Source: Batillaria attramentaria (lineage: Eukaryota > Mollusca > Gastropoda > Batillariidae). From it: a stretch of DNA of 64,000 nucleotides. Position numbers and translations under genes: made by a program. Positions 32,451 through 43,179 of this stretch are shown in pieces (position 1 is the first letter of the stretch; the number at the start of each line of letters is the position of its first letter). The DNA lies in the NCBI GenBank assembly GCA_018292915.2, contig JACVVK020000547.1, positions 244,501-308,500 on the forward strand. The letters run 5' to 3'. The notes below the pieces were generated by a model. The model made no database searches, was not told where the DNA came from, and saw only the letters and a list, made by a program, of their open reading frames with translations.

Positions 32451-32790
32451 CGAAGCAGAGAGGGTTTGTGTATATGAAAGAGATTGTAAGACATAGATGA
32501 CCACATAAAAGACTTGTTACTGCTCCGTCCAGTGACTTACTTAGAAGAAAACAAAGGGAGCAGGCAAGACATGTGTTTGTGAAAACGATTGTAAGGCAGA
32601 TAACCACATTAAAAAGACTTAAGACTTTCCCATCCAGTCACTTGCATAGAAGCAACAAAAAGAGCGGACAAGATTTGTGTTTGCAGAAGATTGCAAAACA
32701 CAGATAGCCACATAAAAGGTGTGTGACGTCTCCACCCAGTGACCTACATAGTAGCATCAAAAGGAGTAGAAGAAAACGAACTTAGGTAGA
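31430..32790. repeat. degenerate tandem repeat, unit about 101-104 bp, seven units
   Basis: The anchor CCAGTGACTTACATAGAAAC recurs near 31468, 31631, 31730, 32378, 32530, 32634 and 32737. Units also share GCAGGCAAGATTTGTGTTTG and AAACATAGATAACCACAT. Two units carry CA tracts (31552-31612, 32417-32449). An unrelated block of about 550 bp (31800-32350) splits the array. Confidence 0.8.
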
Positions 32791-33056
32791 TGAGACAATG
32801 ACAATGAATTTTTCAACGGTGAAGTTACTGGAACAATGACCATTTTCAAACTGTCTGTTGTTGCTATAAGCTAAGAGAAACCGACCAAACAAAACCAAAA
32901 CAGAGAGACAGAGACAGGCAGAGAGAGACGGACAGACAGAATGACATTTCTTTTATTTGAAAACGGTAAAAGTTATGGTCACTATGGCCTTTTTCCTATT
33001 TGCCGTTGCCAGAGAGGAAGTGAGAGAGGCTGGCGGGCATTATTTGTTTTGAAACA

Positions 33057-33062
<6 letters not shown>

Positions 33063-33133
<71 letters not shown>
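33063..33133. repeat. (TC)n(CA)n microsatellite
   Basis: A TC tract of about 18 bp runs into about 60 bp of CA. Confidence 0.95.
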
Positions 33134-33137
<4 letters not shown>

Positions 33138-33719
33138 ACCCCGAGGCACGTTCAGGGAGGAAAAAAAACAAGCAAACAACAACAAACAGAACACTTCCTG
33201 CGCGCGTCACTAGGTGCACGTCACCAAATTCTCGGACGATTTCATCACTAGAAAAACAAAGAACCTCGACAGAAACACAATAAAGATCTCGTCCTCTCAA
33301 GTGTTCTATCTTTGCTCGACGTAATCGTTTGAAGAACTGGTCGGACTCGTTCAAGCGTTCTCCGAAGATTTCATCGGATTTTCTTACATTGACTTGCCCG
33401 CTTTCGTCACCTTTAGCTGTCACTGCAAAGCCTCTGTCACCATACCGTCGGACGATGGTGCGGGCAGCCCCCAGGCATCCGTCACATCGTGAACGGCTGT
33501 GCAGGCTTGCCCGTCAGCCTCCAGCCCATCAGTCTGGGATCTGAGAGACAGACACTCACTGATGACAGCAGACTTCGTCAGGCCACACCAAGCCCTTGGT
33601 GACAGACCAATGAGAATCTTAGCCGATGCCACCGTCAGATCGGACCTGGCAAAACCAAAGATCAATAGGACTCCCCAGTGATCCGAACGGCAGAAGAAAG
33701 GACGACAGAAAACGACCAA
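33073..33719 (-). other. coding-like stretch of unknown identity
   Basis: Two minus-strand frames follow each other with a frame change near 33420. The upstream one includes VRSDLTVASAKILIGL-like sequence. The downstream one includes RKSDEIFGERLNESDQFFKR and LRRAKIEHLRGRDL before running into the GT tract. Composition is protein-like, but I recognise no family. It may be a decayed element ORF. Confidence 0.25.
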
Positions 33720-34025
33720 GGCATTGAGAAACAGCCCAGACAGGCACTTGAGCCCCTAGCAGTGAACCTCTGACGATGCCCAAAGCAAAGTGAAACAGCC
33801 CATATCCACCCAACAAGTCACCCGCAAAGCCAAGCAATCGATGACACACGCCAGGAAAAACGTGTCTTTAAAAGGCTGACAAGCCATTGGACGTAAAGTC
33901 CAAACCATTCATTCATCGGACGACTGCACAGCAGGCGTGCAGAAAATCGGCGGTGGACTGTCTAAAACCTGAAAGTGCGTGACGGTGTCTATGTGAAGCA
34001 GACGAAGACAACACTTCGTAGAACC

Positions 34026-34522
34026 GGCCCCCGTAGTGTAGTGGTTAGCACTTCAGAATATGGACCGGGAGACCCGGGTTCGAGTCCCAGCCGAGGCAAG
34101 CGGGATTTTTCCTACCTAGGTCGGCTCCTACCCAGAGCGGGTGTGCTATGGGCCCAATGGGGAGGCTGTTGCCACACAGCAGAGATTCACCCACTTCACG
34201 GGTGCGACTTTGGGGGGGAGGGGGGGATGCTTCCCTTGGTATGACACGTCTTATGATGTGGATGATTATACGGCCGGCACGGCAGGTGCCGTAATTCCCA
34301 GGCCTGGTTAATGCCGGGATATTTACGACAGGAAGCGTGGAATGCGGCCCTGTCCCGCAGTCCCAAACCACGCGGACCTCCATAGCATCATCTTACCATG
34401 ATCCTCATCTCCATCATCATGCATAATAAAAAAAATTGCCCCAGCTTCCGAGCCCTCCGTGGATTCCACCCATAACCTGGGAGGAACATCACTGGAGCCG
34501 GCAAAGAGTTGGGGCAGAAAAA
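34026..34522 (+). mobile_element. SINE family C, full length
   Basis: Head GGCCCCCGTAGTGTAGTGG and GGGTTCGAGTCCCAGCC, body GGTGTGCTATGGGCCC, GATGTGGATGATTATACGG and GGGATATTTACGACAGGAAG, 3' end near GAGTTGGGGCAG. Length is about 495 bp, versus 455 bp for the copy at 1786-2240. Confidence 0.85.
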
Positions 34523-34552
34523 AAAGAAGACAGAGGACAGAGCGCATGCAAT

Positions 34553-34893
<341 letters not shown>

Positions 34894-35204
34894 TGGAGTA
34901 AATATGCGGCTTTTCGTAAGCGCAGAAATTCCGTCTTGAAGTCAGTTGATCTGAACTGAAGAGCTATTGGCGAGATCAGTCCCAAATCGGGAAACCCGGT
35001 AGCCGATACAAATGGTGGAGGAACAGTGCCAATAATCACGCACATCAAACATTATGTCTGTTGTACGAAGCACTATCTGCAAACCGGCATTAGATCTAAC
35101 ACCGGGGGAGCAGAGTACCACATCCGTGCACCTCTATTGATAGACGACTCCACACTCGGCCAAAGCCCCGCCCCTTTACTCTGTCGTGCAATGGCAAAAC
35201 ACAG

Positions 35205-35286
35205 TGACGTCATTTTACGAAATAAAAGGGGATGATTTCAAGATGAAATAAACTGACGTAATGGTCTTTTCCCTCAGATGACGTCA
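35205..35286. promoter_or_regulatory. cluster of CRE-like sites
   Basis: TGACGTCA at 35205-35212, TGACGTAA at 35254-35261 and TGACGTCA at 35279-35286 lie within 82 bp. These match the CREB/ATF consensus. Function is inference only, and no gene start is recognised nearby. Confidence 0.25.
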
Positions 35287-35351
35287 ATAGGCTTCCTGCC
35301 TTCTTCCAGTGTTTTCAGCCATATCGAACACGTGCTTACCTCTTTGTAATG

Positions 35352-35526
35352 GGGGAGCCGGGATAGTCGAATGGTAGAGCGTTGGACTTTCAATACTCGG
35401 GTCGTGAGTTCGATTCCCTGCTGGGGCCAAATATTTGTGCTGGTCTTTTTCTTGTTGCCCCGTCTTTGATATCACCCATACGTGATGGAAAAAGACGTTA
35501 AACTCCCAACCACCCACCCATCCACC
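35352..35526 (+). mobile_element. SINE family A, full length
   Basis: Head GGGGAGCCGGGATAGTCGAA, B box GAGTTCGATTCCCTGC, complete body, CACCC tail. Confidence 0.9.
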
Positions 35527-36330
35527 CTCTTCATAATGTATGGCAAGAACGTTTGCCAGACCATCATGTTTCGCGGCAAGCGATTGGCTGAATTCTGGGG
35601 GTTCGCCCCCTTTGATTGACACGAGTGGAGTCGTCTATTTGTATCCAAAGCTGGTCGGGTCCGTATGTGCAAGACCCCCAAATGTCTCATTCTTTCGAAA
35701 GGTCTTTCAAAGTTTCCTCTGAGGATTCTGCCAAATTTCATCAATTTGTAAAATCTGTCCCTTTTGTCCTGAAAAGAAATTTACAGACGGATGTTCTCGC
35801 CAGTTTGATACCTCGCTGGAGACGCCCTACTTCCTTACAACTCTCCTGAACGTTTCCCGGCAAACTGCTGGGCATTACCGCCACAAGTTATGACAGAACC
35901 ATTCAACAAGGTCCCATGATTCCTGCTCATGCGTCAGACTGAAGAAGGCGTTTATGGGCCTTGAGGCGAACTAAAGTAATAGGATAAATGCACTTTATCG
36001 CCGGATCTCCAAGCTTCGAGAAGTTATGAGGACTTTAAAGGGAGCTCCCACGAATGCCCCAGGAAACTCAATGATGATGAGAGACAATTTTGGCCGTATC
36101 GTTCTGGGTGGTGGCTTTAAGGTCTTGATCATAGCAATCATTAGCACAAGCTATCCGACAAAAAGGTAATATTGATAATGAGAAACATCCTCCGAGACTA
36201 CGCGGTCACACCTTCCAGCGTCTCCGAGACCTGAATAAAAGCCGGACTGAATGGGATTTACGAGTGTACTATCGGACAGCAATTTAAGGTACCGTTACTG
36301 CCCCTTGGTTCCTTCTTTTTTGTTTCCTTC
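35527..36330. other. unassigned intron 9 sequence
   Basis: Overlapping short frames on both strands (35472-35849) resemble no known family. Confidence 0.4.
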
Positions 36331-36672
36331 TTTTTTTTTAAATTCCTTTTTTCACATTTTGCACATATACAGGAAAGATATAACATAAGCACATAATCAA
36401 CCAAACGGAAACGAGTAACGCATACCAATAAAAGAGAACAAAAAACAAACCAAAGCAAAAACAAACTAAAACACACAAAAAACAACAACAACAAAAACCC
36501 AAACAAACAACAACAACAACAACAAAAAACACCAAAGAACGACACAAAACAAAAACAAAAAAACCACACACACACACACACACACAAAAAAAACAGAAAA
36601 CAACAACAAACCCCAACAACAACCAAACGACCACCCCCTAGGCCAACTTTTTTTTTGGGGGGGGGGGGGGGA
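36331..36672. repeat. A/AAC-rich low-complexity block
   Basis: (AAC)n and (AAAC)n dominate 36475-36625, with a short CA tract at 36566-36585. A T run then G run follows at 36649-36672. Confidence 0.85.
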
Positions 36673-37179
36673 GGGGGGGCACTACGGCAGGTATTGTGTG
36701 CTGTAGGAGAAGACTTGACACAGAAATGTTGTCGGCTTTGAGTCCAGTAGCCGACTCAGGTGAACTGAATCTCTGCTTGAGTTTCACTGCGGTTTGAGGG
36801 ACACTGGGAAGTGTGAAAGTGTGAGAGTGTTGACTGTGAGGCAGAACTTCTCCCCACCGCACAAACAAAAAGTTCACCATTGGAACTGCACAGTCCGCAC
36901 CTTACTCCTTAGGCTACCAGCTGACATTCTCAATGACTCCTTGAACACAGACCAATATCCCCCCGAGGCTTCCAGAAGGCTGTTCATTCATTCTCGGCAT
37001 CGCTGTGATTCTCCCTTAACCTTTCCTCAGCTACCACTTTCTCGTCAATCTGTACACGCGACGTAGTGCCCCTCCCGCGATATTTCTGTTTACAACTGGT
37101 TTCTGTCAGTTTCAGTTTCTTTTATTTCCAAAAATAAAAAATAAAAAAAAACATCAGGGGGTACAGGCATATAGTTATG
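36673..37179. other. unassigned intron 9 sequence
   Basis: Nothing recognised. Confidence 0.4.
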
Positions 37180-37182
37180 TCA

Positions 37183-37274
37183 TATATATATATATATACG
37201 CATTCAGCCAGCATGGCTACAGGTGGTCTGTATACAAGTCAGAAACAGCAACAAACTACATGTATTCAGATTTA

Positions 37275-37319
<45 letters not shown>
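37183..37319. repeat. (TA)n tracts
   Basis: TA repeats at 37183-37198 and 37278-37318. The second has about 20 units and is self-complementary. Confidence 0.95.
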
Positions 37320-37321
<2 letters not shown>

Positions 37322-37390
37322 AAGGAACAAAGGCGTTACTAAAGCCGAAAACATGCGCTCAATCAGGTCAATTTGAAAGTAGGGGAAGTA

Positions 37391-37451
37391 AGTAAAGCTG
37401 AGAGCGCTCCCTAGATCTAGGAGGTGTGTGCTTTGAATGCCATTGGACAAG
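37391..37451 (+). repeat. single arm of foldback family J
   Basis: AGTAAAGCTGAGAGCGCTCC, CTAGATCTAGGAGGTGTGTG and GCCATTGGACAAG match the right arm of the hairpin at 60973-61180. Confidence 0.7.
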
Positions 37452-37648
37452 ACGCTCTTGTTTGGGTAAAAGAGGCTTGACATAGCCTACACGCCCACTT
37501 TCTCATTCATGATTATGCAAACAAAAAACAGACAAATCCCGTTCAAGAAGAACAGGCTGACCATGAACTACAGTTATTTAGTTAGTTAGTTAGTTAGTTA
37601 GGGAGTAACGCCCATGAACTACAGACCAAAGGACTCGTGAACTATGAG

Positions 37649-37798
37649 GGTGGGTGGGTGTTTGGGAGTTTCACGTCGTTTTCCCCACCTAAGAGTGATA
37701 TCAAAGACGGGGCAACGAGAAAAAGGCCAGTACAAATATTCGGCCCAAGCCGGGGTTCGAACTCACGACCGGAACACTGCGAGTCCAACCCTCTAACG
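37649..37798 (-). mobile_element. SINE family A, head-truncated
   Basis: Tail, body and B box are present. The match is lost at CCAACCCTCTAACGTGG, before the end of the tRNA head. Confidence 0.8.
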
Positions 37799-38764
37799 TG
37801 GACTATGATGGGAACAAAACTTGATAAATTGTAAACTTTTGATTTAATGAACCGCTATTTTTTTTTCACAAGGAAACGATGCAGATGCAGGTACTCTTCA
37901 CTCTCGCATTTCAAATGTTACTCTGAAATTTAAAGATAAGGTCAACTGACTGAAGGTCACTGGTCGAGGCACTGACTGGTTGGAAACGAGGTGAAGACAG
38001 AAATGAAAAGCATGTTATCTGGACACAGAACAGATACATTTCTCCACCATACAAGGTGTTCATTAACTGAGATAAACTTTACAGGCGTGGGGATGGTGGG
38101 GGTGGGGGTGGGGCGGTGGGAGAGACATTTTGCGAACCTCGGTGATGGCTGACTTTCTGATTGGCCCATTCGCTGCGTGTGTGCACAACAAACAGCGATA
38201 GGCACAGACATTTGCAAATAGGACTCCCAGGTTTACGCCAGTCATAACGGTGAGGTTTCATTAGCGACCATGATTGACAGGGGGATGGAGATGGAAGGGG
38301 GAGGGTGGGTGAAGAGTGGGGAGGGGAGGGGGGGGGGCGAGGCGACATAATACACCTGCATCATTACAACAACACGGGGGATAATCAAAATGGAGGCCCC
38401 TTTTCCGTTGCCATGCCGCTTCAGAACTTGCGGACGACGCTTGCACTCATCTGGCTCCGCATGTAGAAGACGAGGTTAGTGATTTTAGCCCAGGTGTAGG
38501 ATCCGGTCCGGTCCCCCCTCTGAAGCAGTCCCCCGGGGGACCAATTCGTGGCAAAAAACTGCTCTATAATGGTCCCCCCTTAGACATCCAGCCTCGTTTT
38601 CGACTGGTCCCCCTGGGCGATTTTGGTCCCCCCTCGCATCCAAAATAGGCCCCCTCTCGAACTGGTCCCCCTCTTTTCTAACCAATGTAGAGCTATGTCA
38701 GTATTTATTTTTAACTTTATTGTTATAGTGTGTGTCAACTCAGTAGAAAACGTGACTCTGGATC

Positions 38765-38909
38765 TCTCTCACACTCTCTCTCTCTCTCTCTCCTCGCCCC
38801 CCACACTTTCTCTCCTCCCCCCATCTCTCAAACACACACACACACACATTATGCACGCACGCACGCACGCGTGCACACTCACTCACGCACGCACGCACGC
38901 AAACACACA

Positions 38910-38940
<31 letters not shown>
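38765..38940. repeat. (CT)n and (CA)n/(GCAC)n tracts
   Basis: CT repeats at 38763-38792 and GCAC/CA repeats at 38832-38940, inside the 1.7-kb element. Confidence 0.9.
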
Positions 38941-39025
38941 CTCTTTCGTTATATGTATAATTATTTTCATTTTTGTACAGAGATGTTATTCAAGATGATC
39001 TTGAACTGGGTCAAGGTTACAGTGT

Positions 39026-39217
39026 CAAATCTAAACTTTTAAAAGTGATTTAACTTCGTAGATTTGCCGTTCTATGTAGCCTATACTTTTGTTTTTTTTA
39101 TTTTCTCTTTTTTTTTTTTTGTGGGATGAGGAAACGGTCGCCACTAAAAAACAAAAGTATAGGCTACATAGAACGGCAAATCTACGAAGTTAAATCACTT
39201 TTAAAAGTTTAGATTTG
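39026..39217. repeat. inverted repeat, 72-nt arms
   Basis: 39026-39097 and 39146-39217 are exact or nearly exact inverted copies (AACTTCGTAGATTTGCCGTT in the left arm). They are separated by 48 nt containing GTGGGATGAGGAAACGGTCG. That spacer motif recurs as a direct repeat at 39246-39269. Confidence 0.9.
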
Positions 39218-39269
39218 TTTTTTCTTTTCTTTTATTTATTTTTTTGTGGGATGAGAAAACGGTCGCCAC

Positions 39270-39954
39270 GCTTCTTGACACGTCACGTGACTCGTGTCAA
39301 ACATGCCTATAATTATAAGTACACGACAATTCATTCCGTACTTGGGCCACCGAGGTTGAGATATTTGCTGCAGCCACCCTCTTGGACACGCCCGTGTATG
39401 TGTTCACAAGAGAGGCTCCAGGCCGACAACCTAGGTGGCTGAAATACGGGCCAGTTTGGCAATCGGCCCCATTGAAAACAGACAGAGTAATTTATATAAT
39501 GAATCTTGGACATCACTTTGCTCCTGTTTTTTTGTGTCACTCCTTAGACCAGAACTGTTAGTCTTCTGCTGTTTTTGTTGTTTCAAGGGTCATGATTTGA
39601 GACACTGGTACTCAGTCTTGACTGTCTACTTGAAGTACGCTGAAAGCCAAAGGTGGCAACTAGTTTTCATGTCATGGACACTTACTTAATTTTGAAGAAA
39701 TATTTTTCTATGGCGTTGTATAGAAAATATTAGATACTTGGTCTTTGATGTTATTCTCTAAATGCTATTTCCAGTTTTAAAAAAATGACAGGAAATGTGG
39801 ACAGCAAAAAACAACCAATGCAAAAAAAACAACTGAAAGAAACAAGAACACAACCAAACAAATATATCTCACACACACAAAAATAACAACAAGCACATAA
39901 ATCGGAAAAAAAGAAAAAAAAATGTTCCTATGGCCCTGTGCTTTTGGGGACAAT
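39270..39954. other. interior of the 1.7-kb element, no ORF
   Basis: No transposase motif recognised. A-rich from 39780. Confidence 0.5.
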
Positions 39955-40289
39955 AAAGTTTTGTAACAATAAAGTTAAAAATAAATACTGACATAGCTCT
40001 ACATTGGTTAGAAAAGAGGGGGACCAGTTCGAGAGGGGGCCTATTTTGGATGCGAGGGGGGACCAAAATCGCCCAGGGGGACCAGTCGAAAACGAGGCTG
40101 GATGTCTAAGGGGGGGACCATTATAGAGCAGTTTTTGCCACGAATTGGTCCCCCGGGGGACTACTTCAGAGGGGGGACCGGACCGGATGCTACACCGGGT
40201 TAGAGTCTAACCTCGAAGCGGGTCCATTCCAGCAAGATGCCAAAGCCGTTATAGAAGGATTTATTTCTTCCTTTCTTTCGCCTCCTTTT

Positions 40290-40368
40290 TTATAATTTAT
40301 TTATTTATTTATTTATTTATTTTTTTGGGCGGGGGGGGGGGGGGGGGGGGGGTGTTGTTGTTGTTGTT
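40290..40368. repeat. (ATTT)n, G run and (GTT)n
   Basis: ATTT repeats 40298-40325, poly-G 40327-40352, then GTT repeats, inside family H. Confidence 0.85.
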
Positions 40369-40441
40369 TCTTTTGTCCTAGTCTGGGTTAGGCCCGTAGC
40401 CGTGGGTTAAATTAACCTCGATTTTTACATTCGGGCCCTGA

Positions 40442-40852
40442 AGCCGTTATTTTAAACCATGAGCATATACACATACTTCCATTGAAGTAACGTATCAGTA
40501 CACGTTGGATTCAGGGTGGCAAACGGCCCCTTTCAATCGCTCTAACCGCCAACTGAAAATCCAAAGCGTTTTTCCGGTGCCATAACGTTTTGAATTTGGA
40601 AAAACGCTGATTGGCGGTGCGGTGATGTGGAGCGTCGGAAAAAAAAAAAACAAGGAGGAACGGCCCCGTCCTACAAAGTTGTTTCTCCAAACTTCATTTT
40701 ATTTGTCTTTGTTGTTATTGTTGCCGGTTCTCCCCTCTCCAAGTTCTACCAATGACACTAGATCCTCTACGACCTCGACCGATTAGCCACGTGACTGGGG
40801 GTGGGGCCGGGTGGGGGAAGAAGGGAGGGAGAGAGAGAGAGGCAGAGAGAGA
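40442..40852. other. unassigned intron 9 sequence
   Basis: GA-rich at 40820-40855. AAAGTTGTTTCTCC at 40675 resembles half of the palindrome in family K. Confidence 0.4.
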
Positions 40853-41040
40853 GGGTGGGTGGGTGGGTGGGTGGGTGTTTAGGAGTTTAACGTCCTTTTC
40901 CCCCACATAAGGGTGATATCAAAGACGGGGCAACGAGAAAAAGGCCAGCACAAATATTTGGCCCCAGCGGCCAGGATTCGAACTCTCGGCCCAAGCATTG
41001 AAAGTCCAACGCTCTACCATTCGGCCACCCTGGCTCCCCA
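40853..41040 (-). mobile_element. SINE family A, full length
   Basis: Extended GGGTGGGTGGG tail, body and complete head (GGGGAGCCAGGGTGGCC on minus). Confidence 0.9.
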
Positions 41041-41079
41041 AAGAGAGAGAGAGAGAGAGAGACGTCAGTTCCGTGATCT

Positions 41080-41480
41080 AAACATTTGACGTCAGCCTCA
41101 GGCAGGTCGTCATACAGAGAGAGAGAGATGACGTCAATTCCGTGAAGTAAACTTTCGACGTCAGCCTCTAGCACTGAGATCGTCTGAGGATGCTTGTTTA
41201 TGTCTTGTGATTTCCCTGTTGGCTATGTGACTTCTCCGACTGAATTATTTTTCACATGAAATCTGGAAGATCTAGAGGGCTGATGAAATGTGGGAAGCAG
41301 TGGCGATACTTGCAGATTTTGTCTGTGAACCAAACATTTGACGTCAGCCTCACGCTGCTCGTCTGACAGATGATACTTCTACATATCTTGTGATTTCCTT
41401 GTTGCTTTTGTGACTTCCGTGACTGAATTAATTTTGACATAAAATCTGGAAGATCTAGAGAGCTGATGAAACGTGGACTT
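41080..41480. repeat. tandem repeat, unit about 184 bp, with GACGTCA motifs
   Basis: GACGTCAGCCTC occurs at 41090, 41157 and 41341. The last two units also share TCTTGTGATTTCC, TGTGACTTC and AATCTGGAAGATCTAGAG, and end GCTGATGAAA-GTGG. Confidence 0.75.
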
Positions 41481-41499
41481 AAGTGCCTTGGTTTGTACT

Positions 41500-42029
41500 T
41501 ACGAAATTGCAAAATTGGAACTTTTTTGACCGGCGCTTCTTGCAGAAACGTGAAAAATGTGTTTATCTAAAAGCTCTGCTATTCTTAATACTAAAGCTAT
41601 AATAGTGCAGCAGTTCATGTCATATGTGCAGTTGGCGCAAGTGACAAACATACCGGAATGATGAGTAATTTGAAGGAGTCTTTTCATAGATATTTGGCCT
41701 TATATGCAAACCACCCCTACCTCGGAAATATTTTTCTTACACAAAACCTGTCAGAGCTACATGGCTGTGCTACGAAAACAGGCAGTATAATTGGATGATC
41801 TTCCCAATTTTAGAAAATGAAGCCATTTGAACATTTTTTTTCGAAAAAATTCGTAACATGACCGATTTTTTAAAAATCGGCGATAACTCTTTAGAAAATG
41901 CAGTAGGCTAAAAATCGTGAAAAATAGGTCTGGAGAAGGTGAATTCCCATTTTATCTCAAAGTAAAAAGGCCTCCAACGAGGTGGTTTAGGAGATAGCCA
42001 TCATTACATCCGTCCACACCACACACACA

Positions 42030-42060
<31 letters not shown>

Positions 42061-42150
42061 CACCACACACACGTCATTCCCGCCAAAAAGAAACGCAGCA
42101 GCAAAGTGTGCACGTAAGGTGTCTATGACGCAGATTTCGTTACGTCACTG
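41500..42150. other. unassigned intron 9 sequence
   Basis: CA-rich at 42018-42072. No gene recognised. Confidence 0.4.
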
Positions 42151-42152
42151 TG

Positions 42153-42276
42153 TGCGTGAAAGTAAGTATTGTGTGGAGAAACGTCACAGTCTTGTTTTGT
42201 ATCACTGAAACTTGCTGCTGCGCGTAGCAAAATCTGCCCCGTCTCATAAAGTTGTTTCTCTATAGAGAAACAACTT
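42153..42276 (-). repeat. palindrome-bearing repeat K, copy 1
   Basis: About 120 bp nearly identical (inverted) to 56647-56766. It carries a perfect 28-bp palindrome at 42249-42276: AAGTTGTTTCTCTA followed by its exact complement. The same 40-residue frame is open in both copies, which follows simply from their high DNA identity. Confidence 0.8.
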
Positions 42277-42359
42277 AAAAACGTCCGTTCATTTTGTTCA
42301 CCCACGTGAACAAACACAACGTTTGATTTGAGGCGGTTTGATTTGTAGGGGCAATTTAA

Positions 42360-42870
42360 GAGACCTGAATCAAAAGCAGCGTGTAATTGTATTACCCCAC
42401 AAGCTAATGTGCTAGTTGCGGTGGTTGCTTTGAGGGAGATGAATACGGGCGGGGAGGGGGGGGGGGGGCGATTAAGAAACCTGCATCATTGGTCGTACAC
42501 TGCAACCATAAAGCAGACTGTAATTGCTGGAAATCTACTTTTTACACAGGTTGCGGTGGTGACTCACAGGTAAAGAAGGGGGGGGGAGAGGCGGGGGGGG
42601 GGAGGGAGAAGGAGAAAGAGACAGGGTAAGCGTGACGGGGGATGGGGGGAGAGGGGGGGAATTAGGAAACCTGCATGATCGGTCACACTCTACGAGCACA
42701 AAAGTGTAATTGTAGGAAACTCAACAATTTTCCACGCCAGGTATCCAAAGAGGGGGGCGGAGACAGGGGGGTTGTCCGCTCACCATTTCAGAAATCTGGA
42801 CAACATTATTGGTCACACACAACAACCCGAAAAGTGTGATAACCGTCAGAAACCTTAACAGTTTTCCACG
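42360..42870. repeat. degenerate tandem repeat, unit about 160-185 bp
   Basis: Units contain GAAACCTGCATCATTGGTC, a CACAC-rich piece, AAAGTGTAATTG and GAAAC-TCAACAATTTTCCACG. Units near 42475, 42665 and 42795 are clear and one near 42360 is weak. They are separated by G-rich runs. Confidence 0.6.
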
Positions 42871-42975
42871 CAATAAACTATAACGTGCCTCCGGCCCCGC
42901 CCACAGACCGTTAAAAGGGGTAGCTGGCGCGCGAGTGTGACCAGTAAAATCGACAGCAACTATCGGGCAGAACAT

Positions 42976-43004
42976 TGCTGCTGCTGCTGCTGCTGCTGCT
43001 GCTA
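42976..43004. repeat. (CTG)n, about nine units
   Basis: Uninterrupted CTG trinucleotide tract in a locally GC-rich stretch. Confidence 0.95.
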
Positions 43005-43179
43005 TCGGGACTGCTGTCTCGCTGTGTCGTATCTCGCGCTGTTACTGTGGGTGACATTACGAACAGCGGACTGTGCGAACTTTGTAAAATTTTCCTTTTT
43101 CTTTCCACTCTGTGTCAGTGCTCAAAGCTGCGTGAAATTTAAAAAGCTCAGGAGTTTCTGCAGTTGGCTCTAGACTTGA

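Larger units (their letters stand above)
38494..40195. mobile_element. 1.7-kb DNA element with about 240-bp inverted ends
   Basis: 38494-38735 and 39955-40195 are near-identical inverted copies, starting GTGTAGGATCCGGTCCGGTC on one side and GTGTAGCATCCGGTCCGGTC inverted on the other. The ends contain several GGTCCCCC/GGGGGACC motifs. The 1.2-kb interior has a CT/CA tract, a smaller inverted repeat and no transposase frame. The superfamily is not assignable. A CCAG/CCGG pair may be a diverged 4-bp target duplication. Confidence 0.8.
38452..40441. mobile_element. MITE family H copy, split by a younger element
   Basis: 38452-38493 (ATGTAGAAGACGAGGTTAG...TTTTAGCCC) and 40196-40441 (CGGGTTAGAGTCTAACCTCG...TCGATTTTTACATTCGGGCC) are the reverse complement of 13639-13926, cut at the junction TTTTAGCCC/GGGTTAGAG. 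The element between them inserted into a pre-existing H copy. Confidence 0.8.

Noticed and set aside
33420..33849. Possible retroelement gag or polyprotein on the minus strand
   Set aside because: No zinc knuckle, protease or reverse-transcriptase motif is visible. Kept only as an unidentified coding-like stretch.
42870..43010. LTR/promoter with TTAAAAGG box and CTG repeat
   Set aside because: No second LTR, primer-binding site or polypurine tract was found, and no transcript start can be supported.
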